Source: Granulicella sp. L56
Lineage (GTDB): Bacteria; Acidobacteriota; Terriglobia; Terriglobales; Acidobacteriaceae
NCBI RefSeq assembly: GCF_009765835.1
Contig: NZ_LMUS01000001.1
Coordinates: forward strand, 62,001 to 126,000
DNA: 64,000 nucleotides
Reading direction: 5' to 3'
In this document: positions 8,246 through 20,257 of the stretch, piece after piece
Layout: each line of letters starts with the position of its first letter
How positions within the stretch are numbered: position 1 is the stretch's first letter
Program-made: the position numbers and the translations under genes
Notes under the pieces: model-generated
Told to the model about the DNA's origin: nothing
The model's input: only the letters and a program-made list of their open reading frames with translations
The model's database searches: none

Positions 8246-10429
8246 TTAGAAAGCGGCCAGCTCTTCCATCGCCCGGTACAGATCATCCGGCTGCGGCAGA
8301 ATCACATCCTCGAGAATTGGCTGATAGGCCACAAACGTATCCATCGCAGCCACACGTCTCACCGGAGCATCAAGATCGTGGAACAACTCATCTCCGATCC
8401 GCGCGGCGATCTCGGCACCATATCCCCAGCTCATCATGTCCTCATGCGCGACGATCACGCGATTCGTCTTACGCACGCTCTCCGCAATCGTCTCCCAATC
8501 ATAAGGAGAGAGGCTGCGCAGATCAATTAACTCGACATCCACGCCCTTTTCGCGATGCAGCTTCTGCGCTGCCTGCAACGCACGCGGCACCACGGCACCA
8601 TAGGTAACAACGGTGAGGTCTTTGCCCGGACGCACAATATTCGCTTTGCCGAACGGGATACAGTAGTCCGGCCCAGGATAAGCGGCGCGCCCATAGGTCT
8701 CGCGGTACAGCCGCTTGTGCTCCAGAAACAGCACGGGATCGTCGCATCGGATCGCCGTTCGCAGCAGCCCCAGCGCATCGAGAGCATTCGACGGCATCAC
8801 CACGCGCACTCCCGGCGTATGCGTAAAGATGCTCTCGCCGGACTGCGAGTGATAGATCGCCCCTGTAATATAGCCGCCAATCGGAACCCGGATCACCATC
8901 GGGCAATTGAATCCGCCATTCGACCGCCACCGTATCACCGACAGCTCATTGCGCATCTGGTGCATCGCGGGCCAGATGTAGTCGAAGAACTGAATCTCGA
9001 CCACGGGCTTCAATCCGCGCACCGCCATGCCGATGGCGCGGCCAACGATGTTCGCCTCCGCCAGCGGCGAGTTCCAGCAACGATCGTTGCCAAACTCTCT
9101 CTGTAGGCCGGACGTCAGCTTGAAGACGCCGCCCTTGCCCTTGATCTCGCCCGCACGCATGGCCTGATCGCGTGTCGCATCGGCGACGTCTTCGCCGAAG
9201 ACCACGATCCTTTCGTCGCGCCGCATCTCGTCTTTCAGGCAGGTGTTGATCAGGTCGGCCATCGTCCGCTCGACCTGCTCTTTGGAGTCGGCCGCCACAG
9301 GAGGCTTTGACGCAAAGCGCACATCCGTAGGCTTCAAATCCTCCGAATAAACATGACGCAGAATCGCCTCTCGCGTGGTGACCGGAGGCGCGCCAGCTAT
9401 TGCGCGGTCTGCCGCCCGCAGCACCTCTTCATCGACCTCCCGCTCCAATCGGTTGATCCCCTCAGCATCGAGAATTCCCTCGCGCAGAAGCCACACCTGC
9501 ATCTTCGAGATCGGGTCGCGCAGCGCATCCGCATCGATCTCCGCGCGCGCGCGATAGTCGCGCTCATCCTCGCTCATCGAGTGCGAGTAAGGCCGCACGA
9601 CATGCCCATGCACCAACGCCGGGCCATGTCCGGCGCGGCAATAGGCCACCGCCTCCACCATCGCCTTATAGCTGGCAATGGGATCGGTGCCGTCAATCTC
9701 GGCAAAGTGGAAGTTGGGAAAATTCGCGATCAGCCGCGAGATATTTCCGCCGGGAGTATTCGCCTCCACCGGCGTCGAGATCGCATAGCCGTTGTCCTCG
9801 ACCACGTACACGACGGGCAGCTTGCCGTTGCTCGCCGTGTTCAGCGACTCCCAAAACTCGCCCTGGCTCGTCGAGCCTTCGCCGATCGAGACATACACCA
9901 CCTCGTCGCCATGGAACGTCACATCCTTGAACTCGCGGTAGTCGCCCTCGTGCTTGGCCGCGGCTTCAGGGTGATGCGAAAAATATCGTCCCGCCTCGGC
10001 ACAGCCGATGGCATGGAGGCACTGCGTCGCGGTCGCCGATGACGGCGTCACCACGTTGAGCTTTCGGCTCGTCCAATGCGAAGGCATCTGGCGTCCACCG
10101 CTGGCCGTGTCGTCGCCGGAACCGACCGCCTGCAACAACTGCTCTTCCACCGTATTGCCCAAAGCCAGGCAGATCGCACGGTCGCGGTAGTACGGAAAGA
10201 ACCAGTCGTACCCCGGCTTCATCGCCATCCCAGCAGCCACCAGCAAAGCCTCATGGCCCGCACACGAGATTTGGAAGAACGTCTTCTGCTGCCGTTTCAG
10301 GACAATTTCACGATCGTCCGTCCGCCGCGACAGGTACATCAGTCGATAGAACTGTATCAACTGCTCAGGCGTCAGTTCCCCTTCCGCCACCTTTTTTTCA
10401 ACCGAATTGGACACCATGTTCCGAGCCAT
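8246..10429 (-). CDS. Fused alpha/beta E1 of a 2-oxoacid dehydrogenase complex
   Basis: This thiamine-diphosphate enzyme decarboxylates a 2-oxoacid (branched-chain 2-oxoacid or pyruvate) and passes the acyl group to E2 lipoate. Its 727 residues join two normally separate chains. The alpha part carries the TPP motif [10 protein letters not shown] at 183-192, with the matching N at 213. The beta part starts near 378 ([20 protein letters not shown]) and includes GEDVAD. No E2 or E3 gene is beside it. AGAGG precedes the ATG by nine bases. The alpha half resembles branched-chain E1 more than pyruvate E1, but substrate choice is not proven. Confidence 0.88.
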   Translation of the reverse strand: MARNMVSNSVEKKVAEGELTPEQLIQFYRLMYLSRRTDDREIVLKRQQKTFFQISCAGHEALLVAAGMAMKPGYDWFFPYYRDRAICLALGNTVEEQLLQAVGSGDDTASGGRQMPSHWTSRKLNVVTPSSATATQCLHAIGCAEAGRYFSHHPEAAAKHEGDYREFKDVTFHGDEVVYVSIGEGSTSQGEFWESLNTASNGKLPVVYVVEDNGYAISTPVEANTPGGNISRLIANFPNFHFAEIDGTDPIASYKAMVEAVAYCRAGHGPALVHGHVVRPYSHSMSEDERDYRARAEIDADALRDPISKMQVWLLREGILDAEGINRLEREVDEEVLRAADRAIAGAPPVTTREAILRHVYSEDLKPTDVRFASKPPVAADSKEQVERTMADLINTCLKDEMRRDERIVVFGEDVADATRDQAMRAGEIKGKGGVFKLTSGLQREFGNDRCWNSPLAEANIVGRAIGMAVRGLKPVVEIQFFDYIWPAMHQMRNELSVIRWRSNGGFNCPMVIRVPIGGYITGAIYHSQSGESIFTHTPGVRVVMPSNALDALGLLRTAIRCDDPVLFLEHKRLYRETYGRAAYPGPDYCIPFGKANIVRPGKDLTVVTYGAVVPRALQAAQKLHREKGVDVELIDLRSLSPYDWETIAESVRKTNRVIVAHEDMMSWGYGAEIAARIGDELFHDLDAPVRRVAAMDTFVAYQPILEDVILPQPDDLYRAMEELAAF

Positions 10430-10490
10430 CGTAGATTGCCTCTGTCAAGCAGTGATTGTACTGTTTTGAGCCTGCTTTATTCCATCCCAC

Positions 10491-10527
10491 ACATCGGGGC
10501 CGCCTCTCATCAAGGCGGCCCCGGTGT
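10491..10527 (-). terminator. GC-rich hairpin after the pyrophosphatase gene
   Basis: Arms of about 15 bases (10491-10505 and 10513-10527) pair with one mismatch. There is no T tract on either side, so it may be a 3'-end stabiliser or a factor-dependent stop. Confidence 0.45.
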
Positions 10528-10545
10528 CAAGCAATGTAACAGAAT

Positions 10546-12855
<2,310 letters not shown>

Positions 12856-13032
12856 GCAAAGGTCTCCTTAGAACTTCAATCTGCAACCAGCTTCACAAAG
12901 GCGGCCATTAGAGCATGTGCAATCCAACAGGGTCAATGCACCACGCAGTGAGCATTCCCAAAGCCTCTTCCTCCGCGCGGTAAACCAAAGTAACAGTACG
13001 CTCCAATCAAACGCTAGTCTTTCTTCCGCGAC

Positions 13033-14700
13033 GTGCCGATGCAGACATCAACGCAACTGCGAGGTGCATCGTTGTCCGGTCTCAGCAATACCCCTCTCAC
13101 CCACGACGGCATCACCAGGACAGCGTCTCCGCGCCCATCCGGCATTGCGCTGTCAATGGCCATTCTTCTGCTCCTCCTCTCGCCTCAACTTCACGCACAA
13201 GCCGCAACCGCTCCCATCGTTCCCAACCGCTATATCGTCGTCTATCGCAACCATGCCATCCCGATCGATGCAGAAACAAGCACCCGTACCGCCGGGGCTC
13301 GCCTGCTTCATCGCAACGAGCGTCTGGGCATCGCCGCCGCCCAATCCCTCGCCGCGACCACTCCTGTCCGCGCCCACAGCAGCCTCGCCGCAGCGCAAAG
13401 CGATGCCGAAACGATGCGCCGTCTGGCCGCACAACCCGATGTCCAGTACGTCCTGCACGATCGCATCGTGACCGCCGACCGGCTTACCCTCAAACAGGCG
13501 GTCCCAGCCACCTTCAGTGTCATTATTGGTTCAACCACCCAACCTGAAACTTACGATTCCTTCTACACCTCATCCCCCCAGGGCTGGGCCGTCCAGCAGG
13601 TAGGCGGCTATGGCAACAACGTTCCCGGAGGCCCTGCTCACGGCCCCTGGGACACCACCATGGGCAAGGGCGTCCGCATCGCCATCCTCGACAGTGGCGT
13701 TGACGAAGACCACCCCGACATCGCCCCCAATCTCGATCTAAACCTCAGTGAAATCGATCAGGCGGACTACCCCAGCCCCTGTGACGACGGCACACCTCAA
13801 GACCAGGACGGCCACGGCACCTGGACCGCCTCGCTTGCCGCCGGAGCCCTCGGTCCCGGCACCGGAGAGGTCATCGGCGTCGCCCCCGCAGCGACCCTGC
13901 TCAACATCAAGGTTCTCCAGCGCATGCCCGACACCAGCGCAGGAAGTAGCGCTTCTATCTCCGACCAATGCACGAGCGGTCAGGCCAGTGGTTTATTAAG
14001 TTGGGTCTTGCAAGGCATCGAAGACGCCATCGACAATCATGCCGACACCATCTCCCTTTCCATTGGAGCCACCGTCGATCTCACCACCGGAGAAGGGGCC
14101 GGGCTAAAGGCAGCCTTCGATCAGGTCACCAGCGACGCCGCCCAGACAGGCATCGTTGTCGTAGCCTCGGCAGGCAACGACGGCCTCGATCTCTCCAACC
14201 CGCGCTACGCCGAGCTTCCGGCACAGTCCAGCGGTGTGCTCGCCATCGAAGCCTCCACCAACCCCAACTGCGCTCAGAATACTGCCGCCGGAGCCACCTG
14301 CACGCCCGGCCCCATCGCACTCGCCTACTACAACAATTACGGAGCTCCATTCAACGCCCTCGCCGCCCCCGGAGGCAGCTACCCCGAAGGCGGCGACCTC
14401 GCCGTCAGTGGGTGGGTACGCGGAGCCTGCAGCTCCGGCAAACCCTCCACCCTCGACGGGCCGCCGACAGACAGCTCCCACAGCTTCGGCTGTTTCAGCT
14501 TTGGCCATACGCCTTACGTGCAGGCCATCGGCACCAGCGCCTCCGCACCTCTCGCCGCCGGTGCGGCTGCGCTGCTGCGTGCCGCACATCCGAACTGGAC
14601 CGCCGCCGCCATCATCGCCACCCTGCGCGCCACCGCAACTTCCTCCGCCTCGCTGCCCGTCCCCCAGATCAACGCCGCAGCCGCCCTGGCAGTTCCTTAA
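13033..14700 (+). CDS. Secreted subtilisin-like serine protease (S8)
   Basis: The 555-residue precursor has a hydrophobic export segment at about 38-57 (MAILLLLLSPQLHAQA). An inhibitor-I9-like propeptide follows (PNRYIVVYRNHAIP). The catalytic domain shows Asp near 219 in ILDSGVDEDHPD, His near 260 in DGHGTWTAS, and Ser near 501 in GTSASAPLAAGAAALL, so the triad is complete. The N-terminus is unusually long if the first ATG is used; ATG at 13156 directly before the hydrophobic segment is another choice, and neither has a good ribosome site. It probably degrades extracellular protein. It is divergent from hppA. Confidence 0.88.
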   Translation: MPMQTSTQLRGASLSGLSNTPLTHDGITRTASPRPSGIALSMAILLLLLSPQLHAQAATAPIVPNRYIVVYRNHAIPIDAETSTRTAGARLLHRNERLGIAAAQSLAATTPVRAHSSLAAAQSDAETMRRLAAQPDVQYVLHDRIVTADRLTLKQAVPATFSVIIGSTTQPETYDSFYTSSPQGWAVQQVGGYGNNVPGGPAHGPWDTTMGKGVRIAILDSGVDEDHPDIAPNLDLNLSEIDQADYPSPCDDGTPQDQDGHGTWTASLAAGALGPGTGEVIGVAPAATLLNIKVLQRMPDTSAGSSASISDQCTSGQASGLLSWVLQGIEDAIDNHADTISLSIGATVDLTTGEGAGLKAAFDQVTSDAAQTGIVVVASAGNDGLDLSNPRYAELPAQSSGVLAIEASTNPNCAQNTAAGATCTPGPIALAYYNNYGAPFNALAAPGGSYPEGGDLAVSGWVRGACSSGKPSTLDGPPTDSSHSFGCFSFGHTPYVQAIGTSASAPLAAGAAALLRAAHPNWTAAAIIATLRATATSSASLPVPQINAAAALAVP

Positions 14701-14722
14701 AGCTGCTAATCCTAAATAACGA

Positions 14723-14769
14723 ACGTCATCTCGACCGAAGCTAAGCGAAGTGGAGAGACCTCTGTATTT
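14723..14769 (+). repeat. Dispersed intergenic repeat, family A, copy 2
   Basis: ACGTCATCTCGACCGAAG, centre CTAAGCG, then AGTGGAGAGACC and CTGTATTT; nearly identical to the copy at 8173. It begins 23 bases after the subtilase stop. Confidence 0.8.
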
Positions 14770-14840
14770 CGCCGTTGTCCTTGACGTTGTCTGTTCTTTA
14801 TCTCCACACCCATAATCTGCACTGACAGCTTGAACAATCC

Positions 14841-15209
14841 TTATTCCTTCATCCGCTCTTTCACGCTATGGGCGAGCTTCTCAATCTCATCGGCTTTTTT
14901 AATCACGTCCAATGAAAGAACATCCTTATTCGTCTTGTCCACATCCTGCTTAAGTTGTGTTGCCAGGGCCAGCAGCTTGTCCGTATCCTCTACCAGCTTC
15001 TTCTGGCGATCGCTGTTGCGCGACCGGGCCTGTTGTTCCTGCATCTGCGGCGACACAGACGGCCCCATGGGAGGCATCTCCGGGCCCTGACGTGCTGGGG
15101 ATGCCTGCTGATCTGACGGAACCTGCGGAGTCATTTGTCCCTTGCAAAGAATTCCCGAAGCCCCTATCAAAAAAACAATGCCAATCGCCGCCGTACGAAG
15201 AAGTTTCAT
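14841..15209 (-). CDS. Small secreted coiled-coil protein
   Basis: The 122-residue product has a signal peptide (about 1-24), a Pro/Gln/Met-rich linker, and a charged helical C-terminal half with heptads (KKLVEDTDKLLALATQLKQD and on to the end). No catalytic motif is visible. GAGGGGG stands five bases before the ATG, which fixes the start. It is divergent from the MscS gene. Function unknown; a periplasmic or cell-envelope structural role is only a guess. Confidence 0.65.
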   Translation of the reverse strand: MKLLRTAAIGIVFLIGASGILCKGQMTPQVPSDQQASPARQGPEMPPMGPSVSPQMQEQQARSRNSDRQKKLVEDTDKLLALATQLKQDVDKTNKDVLSLDVIKKADEIEKLAHSVKERMKE

Positions 15210-15358
15210 ACCGCCCCCTCATCTCACGATCCCCTGTGGAATTGCATCCTATTATTTCTGGGCAAATTGCATCCTATCTACAGCTCAAGCATTCTGTTAT
15301 AGAAGCTCCAGTAATTCTGATCGATAACAGTCAGTCACGAAAGCGAGACGCCACAATC

Positions 15359-16291
15359 ATGCTCCTCCAGGCACTGCCACTGCAAGACGAACGCATCTCC
15401 AAAGTCCTCGCGCAAGACTGGCACGACGATGTCATCAATTTTGTCAGCAAAGATTTGCCCCGTCTTGTCTTCATCCTTGTTCTAGCATTCATCCTGCAAC
15501 GAATTGTCCTGTTCTTCGTCAACCGGATGCGTCTTCGCGCCGACAGGCAGATAGGCAACGCCCAGCGCGCCGCCCAGCTTCGTACCGTGGCGGCCATCGT
15601 CAGGGCTACTTCTTATAGCCTGATTGGTTTCATCGTCCTTCTGCATGTGCTGTCGGTCTTCGACATCAATCTCATGCCCTTGCTCGGCTCTGCCGCCGTC
15701 CTCGGTGTCGGCATCGGCCTCGGTGCGCAGTCCATCTTCAAGGACATGCTCAATGGCATCTTCATCCTCGTGGAAGATCAGTACAACGTAGGCGAAGTCG
15801 TAAAAATCGCCGGACTTCAGGGCACTGTCGAAGACCTTACCCTGCGCCTCACCCGCGTCCGCGACAGCGACGGCACCCTCTATATTGTCCCCAATAGCCA
15901 GATCGCCACAGTATCGAACCTCTCCCGCGACTACTCCCTTGCCACGCTCAACGTCAGCGTCGATGCCAGCGCCAATCCCGATAAAGTCATCGCCGTCCTC
16001 CGCGCCGTCGCCACCAGCGTCCGCAACGACTCCGCGTTCCGAGATATCGCCATCGCCGATCCCAATATCCTCGGCGTCGACAAGATCGAAGGCCGAGCCG
16101 TCACCTATCCCGTCCAGATCCGCGTTCGCGCCAACCAGCGCGATCCTATCCTCCGCGAGTTGCGCCGCCGCATCATCATCGCCTTTGAGAAGGAAGGCAT
16201 CCCGCTGGGCAACGATCCCGCCAACATGCTGATCCTGCGCGCACCCAACCCCACCGCACCACCCGCGCAGCAGCCCCTCATCGGCAGCTAG
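15359..16291 (+). CDS. Small-conductance mechanosensitive channel, MscS family
   Basis: This channel releases solutes when membrane tension rises. The 310-residue form has an N-terminal amphipathic segment, three membrane helices (about 30-50, 78-98, 103-125), and the pore helix GSAAVLGVGIGLGAQSIFKD typical of MscS TM3. The beta domain (GEVVKIAGLQGTVEDLTLR, then PNSQI) and the C-terminal alpha/beta cap follow. The open frame reaches back to 14957, but that part overlaps the opposite gene and has no homology look, so ATG 15359 is used. It stands 19 bases before the oxidoreductase gene and may be cotranscribed with it. Confidence 0.85.
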   Translation: MLLQALPLQDERISKVLAQDWHDDVINFVSKDLPRLVFILVLAFILQRIVLFFVNRMRLRADRQIGNAQRAAQLRTVAAIVRATSYSLIGFIVLLHVLSVFDINLMPLLGSAAVLGVGIGLGAQSIFKDMLNGIFILVEDQYNVGEVVKIAGLQGTVEDLTLRLTRVRDSDGTLYIVPNSQIATVSNLSRDYSLATLNVSVDASANPDKVIAVLRAVATSVRNDSAFRDIAIADPNILGVDKIEGRAVTYPVQIRVRANQRDPILRELRRRIIIAFEKEGIPLGNDPANMLILRAPNPTAPPAQQPLIGS

Positions 16292-16310
16292 AGGGTACAG
16301 ACCGGAGGAA

Positions 16311-17243
16311 ATGATGAAGGTAATGCAAACCGTCGTTACCGCAAGCGGTCTGATGCTGCAAGCCTCCGAACATCCCGTGCCAACGCCGGGTCCCGGAGAA
16401 GTGCTCCTTCGCGTGCGCGCAGCCGGAGTCATCACGGCAGAGCTGCTCTGGCAACCGACGACGCACAAAGCCGATGGATCACCACGAACCAACGCCATCC
16501 CCACGCATGAGTTCTCAGGCGACATCGCAGCGTGCGGCGAAGGCGTTAGCTCATTCTCCAAAGGACAAGCCATCTACGGCATGAACGACTGGTATCAGGA
16601 GGGCGCGCTCGCCGAATTCACCGTCGCCCCAGCCACATCCATCGCTCTGCGGCCAAAATCACTATCGTACGAGCAAGCAGCCACCGTACCCATCGGAGCC
16701 CTCACTGCATGGCAGGCGCTCACCACGCAAGGCCATCTCCAGCCGCAGCAGCGCGTGCTGATTCACGGCGGAGCAGGCGGCGTCGGCTTCTTTGCCGTGC
16801 AGTTCGCAAAGTCGCTCGGCGCCTACGTCATCGCAACGGCATCTCAAGACACCGTTCCATTTGTCGAAGGCCTCGGTGCCGATCAGGTATTCGACTATCG
16901 CGCCACCCGGTTCGATCAGGAACTCCGCGATATCGACCTCGTCGTCGATACCGTAGGCGGCGAGATGCTTGCCCGCTCCTGGAGCGTCCTTCGTGCTGGC
17001 GGACGCGTCGTAACAGCCGTATCCAGCATCCCGGACGACGCTCCACAAAAAATCAAGGACGCTTTTTTTCTCGTTCACCCCGACGGCAAACGGCTGGACG
17101 AGATCGCCAGCCTTCTCGATGCCGGAAAGCTACAGACCTTTGTGAAGACGGTCGTGCCCTTGCAAGAGGCCGAACAGGCATACAACCCATCCCTTCCATC
17201 TGCCCTGAGATACGGAAAAACCGTAGTCGCCGTAGCTCCCTGA
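16311..17243 (+). CDS. NADPH:quinone oxidoreductase-like MDR protein
   Basis: This is a medium-chain dehydrogenase/reductase of 310 residues. The N-terminal GroES-like barrel lacks the structural and catalytic zinc cysteines, as in zeta-crystallin types. The Rossmann part has VLIHGGAGGVGFFAVQFAKS, the family AxxGVG cofactor loop, and DLVVDTVGG. Substrate is not predictable; quinones or enones are usual. GGAGG at 16304-16308 serves ATG 16311 or, more likely by spacing, ATG 16314. Confidence 0.88.
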   Translation: MMKVMQTVVTASGLMLQASEHPVPTPGPGEVLLRVRAAGVITAELLWQPTTHKADGSPRTNAIPTHEFSGDIAACGEGVSSFSKGQAIYGMNDWYQEGALAEFTVAPATSIALRPKSLSYEQAATVPIGALTAWQALTTQGHLQPQQRVLIHGGAGGVGFFAVQFAKSLGAYVIATASQDTVPFVEGLGADQVFDYRATRFDQELRDIDLVVDTVGGEMLARSWSVLRAGGRVVTAVSSIPDDAPQKIKDAFFLVHPDGKRLDEIASLLDAGKLQTFVKTVVPLQEAEQAYNPSLPSALRYGKTVVAVAP

Positions 17244-17272
17244 GCTATTCGCTGTTCTCAGCTCCAGCGTGC

Positions 17273-17337
17273 CCAGCACGGTCGTCTTCTCCGCGCCAAG
17301 CACGGTCGTCTTCTCCGCGCCAAGCACGCTGCTCATC
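17273..17337 (+). repeat. 24-bp tandem repeat, about 2.7 units
   Basis: The unit CCAAGCACGGTCGTCTTC plus TCCGCG occurs twice and a third time in part. It lies between the oxidoreductase and DUF255 genes, close to the stop of the latter. It is too short for a functional claim. Confidence 0.7.
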
Positions 17338-17361
17338 ACCACCAGTATCCAATTACGCCCC

Positions 17362-19479
17362 CTATAACGCATGATTCATCGCCGCGATCAACTCATCCAC
17401 CGTGCGCACCGGAGGCAGGCAACCTCTCCCCGTGCAGATCACCGCAACACTTCCATCATTGATTCCAGGCAGATGCGGTAGCGTCTCAGCCAGCGCTGGA
17501 GGCAGAGCGCTCAACTGCTCCCTGCGCAGCCGAACCACGCTCTTGTTCACCGCATACCGGGCCAGCGCCACCGCTTCCAGCCGCCGCGCCTCATCGTCGT
17601 CGCCGATCACGCAGACCTGCACCGTCCCCAGCAACAGCCGCTGCAAAGCCAGACCGTAGCTCGCGGCATAGAGCCCGAAGTGCTCCACCACGCCAGCAAA
17701 TGTCTCCAGCGTCTCCAGCGCCATCACCGCATACTCCTCGCGGTCATTCAGCGCCGCCAGCCGCAACAGCAAAGCCGCCGCCACAGGGTTCGCAGCAGGC
17801 GTCGGAGAATCCTGCAATGGCTTACGCCGCGTTACCAGAGCGCCCAGCCGGACCTCTCCCTCCGCCGGAGCTTCGGTATCGAAGAACGCCAGCCCCGTCT
17901 TGTCATGGAACCGCGCCACCGCGCTCGCCGTAATCTCTTCGGCAGCCGTGTAATAGCGCAACTCCCCAGTAGCCTCCCACGCATCGAGAGCAGCGTGCCC
18001 CACAAATACATAGTCATCGAGCACCCCGGCCACACGCGCAGCACTACCGCCACTCTCGCCATACGCCACCACATGCGCCATGCCCTTGCCTGCATCCCAC
18101 GCCTCGCGCAGCACACGGTCCAGCGACTTCAGCGCGAATGCTTTCACCTCCGGCAGATCGAGCACACGCCCCGCCTCAAGATAAGCAGAGATCATCATCC
18201 CGTTCCACGCCACATAAACTGTCTTGTCTACATAAGGAGTGGGCCGTTCCAGCCGCGCCGCATATAGCTTCTTCTTCGCCGAAGCCAACCGCTCCCGCGC
18301 CACCTCCACCGTCACATTATTCGCTCGCGCCACATCCTCCAGCGTCACCCGAACATGCAGCACGTTCTTCAGCGGATCGTGATGCATGTCACCAATCTCG
18401 CCGATGTCGTAATACGCGCCCGCAACAGCCAACTCCTCTGCAGTGAGAACCGCATCCGCTTCATTGCGAGTCCACGTAAAGTAATCGCCGTCATCCTCAA
18501 GCGAAAAGTCGGCATCCTGCGAAGCATAAAATCCGCCCTGCTCGCGGTCGCTCAGCCACTCATCGATCCACAGGATCATCTCCCGCGCCACCCGCGCAGA
18601 CTCCGGCTCGACAAATGTCTGGTACGCATGAACATAGTTCTTCAACAATTCGCTGTTGTCATAGGCCATCTTCTCGAAGTGCGGCACCACCCATCCCTCA
18701 TCGACCGAGTAGCGATGAAATCCGCCCGCAAGATGGTCATAGATTCCCCCCTGCGCCATCTTCTGCAACGTCACCATCGCCGCCGTCTTTGCAGCCTCAT
18801 TTCCCCCGCCTCGCGAAGCCGTATCCAGCAGCAGATCGATCGCCCCCGAATGAGGAAACTTCGGCTGCGATCCAAAACCACCCGACCGCGGATCGAACTG
18901 CTTCACCGCCGATTCCACCAGCTTCTGCACCAGCTCTGGCCCCGGATTCCCTGCCCGTCCCATGAACGATTCGTTATGCTCAATCGCCGCAATCACGCTC
19001 GCCGCTGACTCATTCACCTGATCGCGCTGCTTCTCAAACGCCTCCGCCATCGTCAGCAGCACCCGCTGAAAACCCGGCCGGCCATGCTGGTCCTGAGGCG
19101 GAAAATAAGTCCCTCCAAAGTAAGGCTTGCCATCAGGCGTAAGAAACGCGGTCAACGGCCACCCGCCCTGTCCACTGATCGACGACACTGCCGCCTGATA
19201 GCGCGCATCCACATCGGGCCGCTCATCGCGGTCCACCTTCACCGGAATGAAATGTTCATTGATGACCTTCGCGGTCTCCGCATTCTCATACGACTCGCGA
19301 TCCATCACATGACACCAGTGGCACCACACCGCGCCAATATCCAGCAGAATCGGCTTGTCCTCAGCCTGCGCCTTTGCGAACGCTGCCTCACCCCACTCCT
19401 GCCAATCCACCGGTTGATGCATCGCTGACCGCAGATAGGCCGAAGCCGCCCGCTCCAAAGAATTCTTCTTCTCGCTCAT
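17362..19479 (-). CDS. DUF255 thioredoxin-fold protein (YyaL/SSP411 family)
   Basis: The 705-residue protein has the N-terminal thioredoxin-like DUF255 domain with the signature WCHWCHVMDRESYE at residues 52-65. An (alpha/alpha)6 barrel related to N-acylglucosamine 2-epimerases follows. The family is widespread, its activity is not settled, and it is named after spermatogenesis-associated protein 20. Length and domain order match full-length members. No clear ribosome site is seen before the ATG. It appears to be a single-gene unit. Confidence 0.88.
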   Translation of the reverse strand: MSEKKNSLERAASAYLRSAMHQPVDWQEWGEAAFAKAQAEDKPILLDIGAVWCHWCHVMDRESYENAETAKVINEHFIPVKVDRDERPDVDARYQAAVSSISGQGGWPLTAFLTPDGKPYFGGTYFPPQDQHGRPGFQRVLLTMAEAFEKQRDQVNESAASVIAAIEHNESFMGRAGNPGPELVQKLVESAVKQFDPRSGGFGSQPKFPHSGAIDLLLDTASRGGGNEAAKTAAMVTLQKMAQGGIYDHLAGGFHRYSVDEGWVVPHFEKMAYDNSELLKNYVHAYQTFVEPESARVAREMILWIDEWLSDREQGGFYASQDADFSLEDDGDYFTWTRNEADAVLTAEELAVAGAYYDIGEIGDMHHDPLKNVLHVRVTLEDVARANNVTVEVARERLASAKKKLYAARLERPTPYVDKTVYVAWNGMMISAYLEAGRVLDLPEVKAFALKSLDRVLREAWDAGKGMAHVVAYGESGGSAARVAGVLDDYVFVGHAALDAWEATGELRYYTAAEEITASAVARFHDKTGLAFFDTEAPAEGEVRLGALVTRRKPLQDSPTPAANPVAAALLLRLAALNDREEYAVMALETLETFAGVVEHFGLYAASYGLALQRLLLGTVQVCVIGDDDEARRLEAVALARYAVNKSVVRLRREQLSALPPALAETLPHLPGINDGSVAVICTGRGCLPPVRTVDELIAAMNHAL

Positions 19480-19674
19480 ACCTAAAGTCTAGAGCACCAC
19501 GAAGGTCTCTCTATAAACCGCTCCTCAATATGCGAATTTATTTCCTAAACTCGCTCGCCATCCCGTTGCCAGGTGGCAAATTCCTTCTCAAAATTGATCC
19601 CATTTTGCATATCGCAGAAAGCATCTCAGCAAATAGCTCCATTAAGTCATAACTCCACTTCGCGAGGCCTGCGT

Positions 19675-20181
19675 ATGCGCTATTCCCCGCTTTTATCTTC
19701 CTTAGCCCTCTTGGGTGTCTTGGTGATATCTGCCTCGGCCCATGCTGACACCTTCAACTTCTCCGCCACCGGTTCCTCCGGCCCATTCAGCGGATCAGGA
19801 GTTTTAACCGCATCCCCTCAGGGCGGCGGCGAATACCTGATCACCGACATCACTGGCACCGGCGTCACCGGTTTGACCGCACCCGGTGGCTTCAACGGAA
19901 ATGACAACCTGCTCTTCCCTTCAGCAACGCCAACCCTCGATTCCCACGGCTTCAGCTTCACCGAGATCAACGGCCCCGACCACTACGATGTGAATATCTT
20001 CAACGACGGCAGCGGCTACTTCGCCTATCTCGATGACGAGGACAACTTCACCCAAACCGTTCCCGTAACCTTTTCAGTGGCTACGGCAGCAACGCCGGAA
20101 CCCTCCACCTTTATTCTTCTGGGCACAGGAATCCTGGGCCTGGCAGGCGCAACGCGGCGCAAACTCTTTCCCGCGTCCTAA
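19675..20181 (+). CDS. PEP-CTERM sorted exoprotein
   Basis: The 168-residue protein has a signal peptide ending SAHA-D, a beta-rich middle rich in Gly, Ser and Thr, and the C-terminal sorting signal TPEPSTFILLGTGILGLAG followed by ATRRK. This PEP motif, hydrophobic stretch and basic tail is known to be recognised by exosortase, which is not encoded in this window. Such proteins usually belong to exopolysaccharide or biofilm material. The ATG at 19675 gives a clean signal peptide; the frame extends further upstream without merit. A terminator follows. Confidence 0.85.
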   Translation: MRYSPLLSSLALLGVLVISASAHADTFNFSATGSSGPFSGSGVLTASPQGGGEYLITDITGTGVTGLTAPGGFNGNDNLLFPSATPTLDSHGFSFTEINGPDHYDVNIFNDGSGYFAYLDDEDNFTQTVPVTFSVATAATPEPSTFILLGTGILGLAGATRRKLFPAS

Positions 20182-20200
20182 AGAGGAGCCTCCATCACAA

Positions 20201-20231
20201 AGGCTGCCTTGCAAAAGGCAGCCTCTTTTTT
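20201..20231 (+). terminator. Rho-independent terminator of the PEP-CTERM gene
   Basis: AGGCTGCC and GGCAGCCT form the stem, followed by CTTTTTT. Confidence 0.8.
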
Positions 20232-20257
20232 GCGACCTCAACCATGGCGAACTCCGA

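Noticed and set aside
14957..15358. N-terminal extension of the MscS frame
   Set aside because: It overlaps the opposite small secreted protein, lacks a ribosome site, and the family starts near ATG 15359.
15482..16573. 363-codon frame antisense to MscS
   Set aside because: Low-complexity Asp/Gly shadow of a conserved gene.
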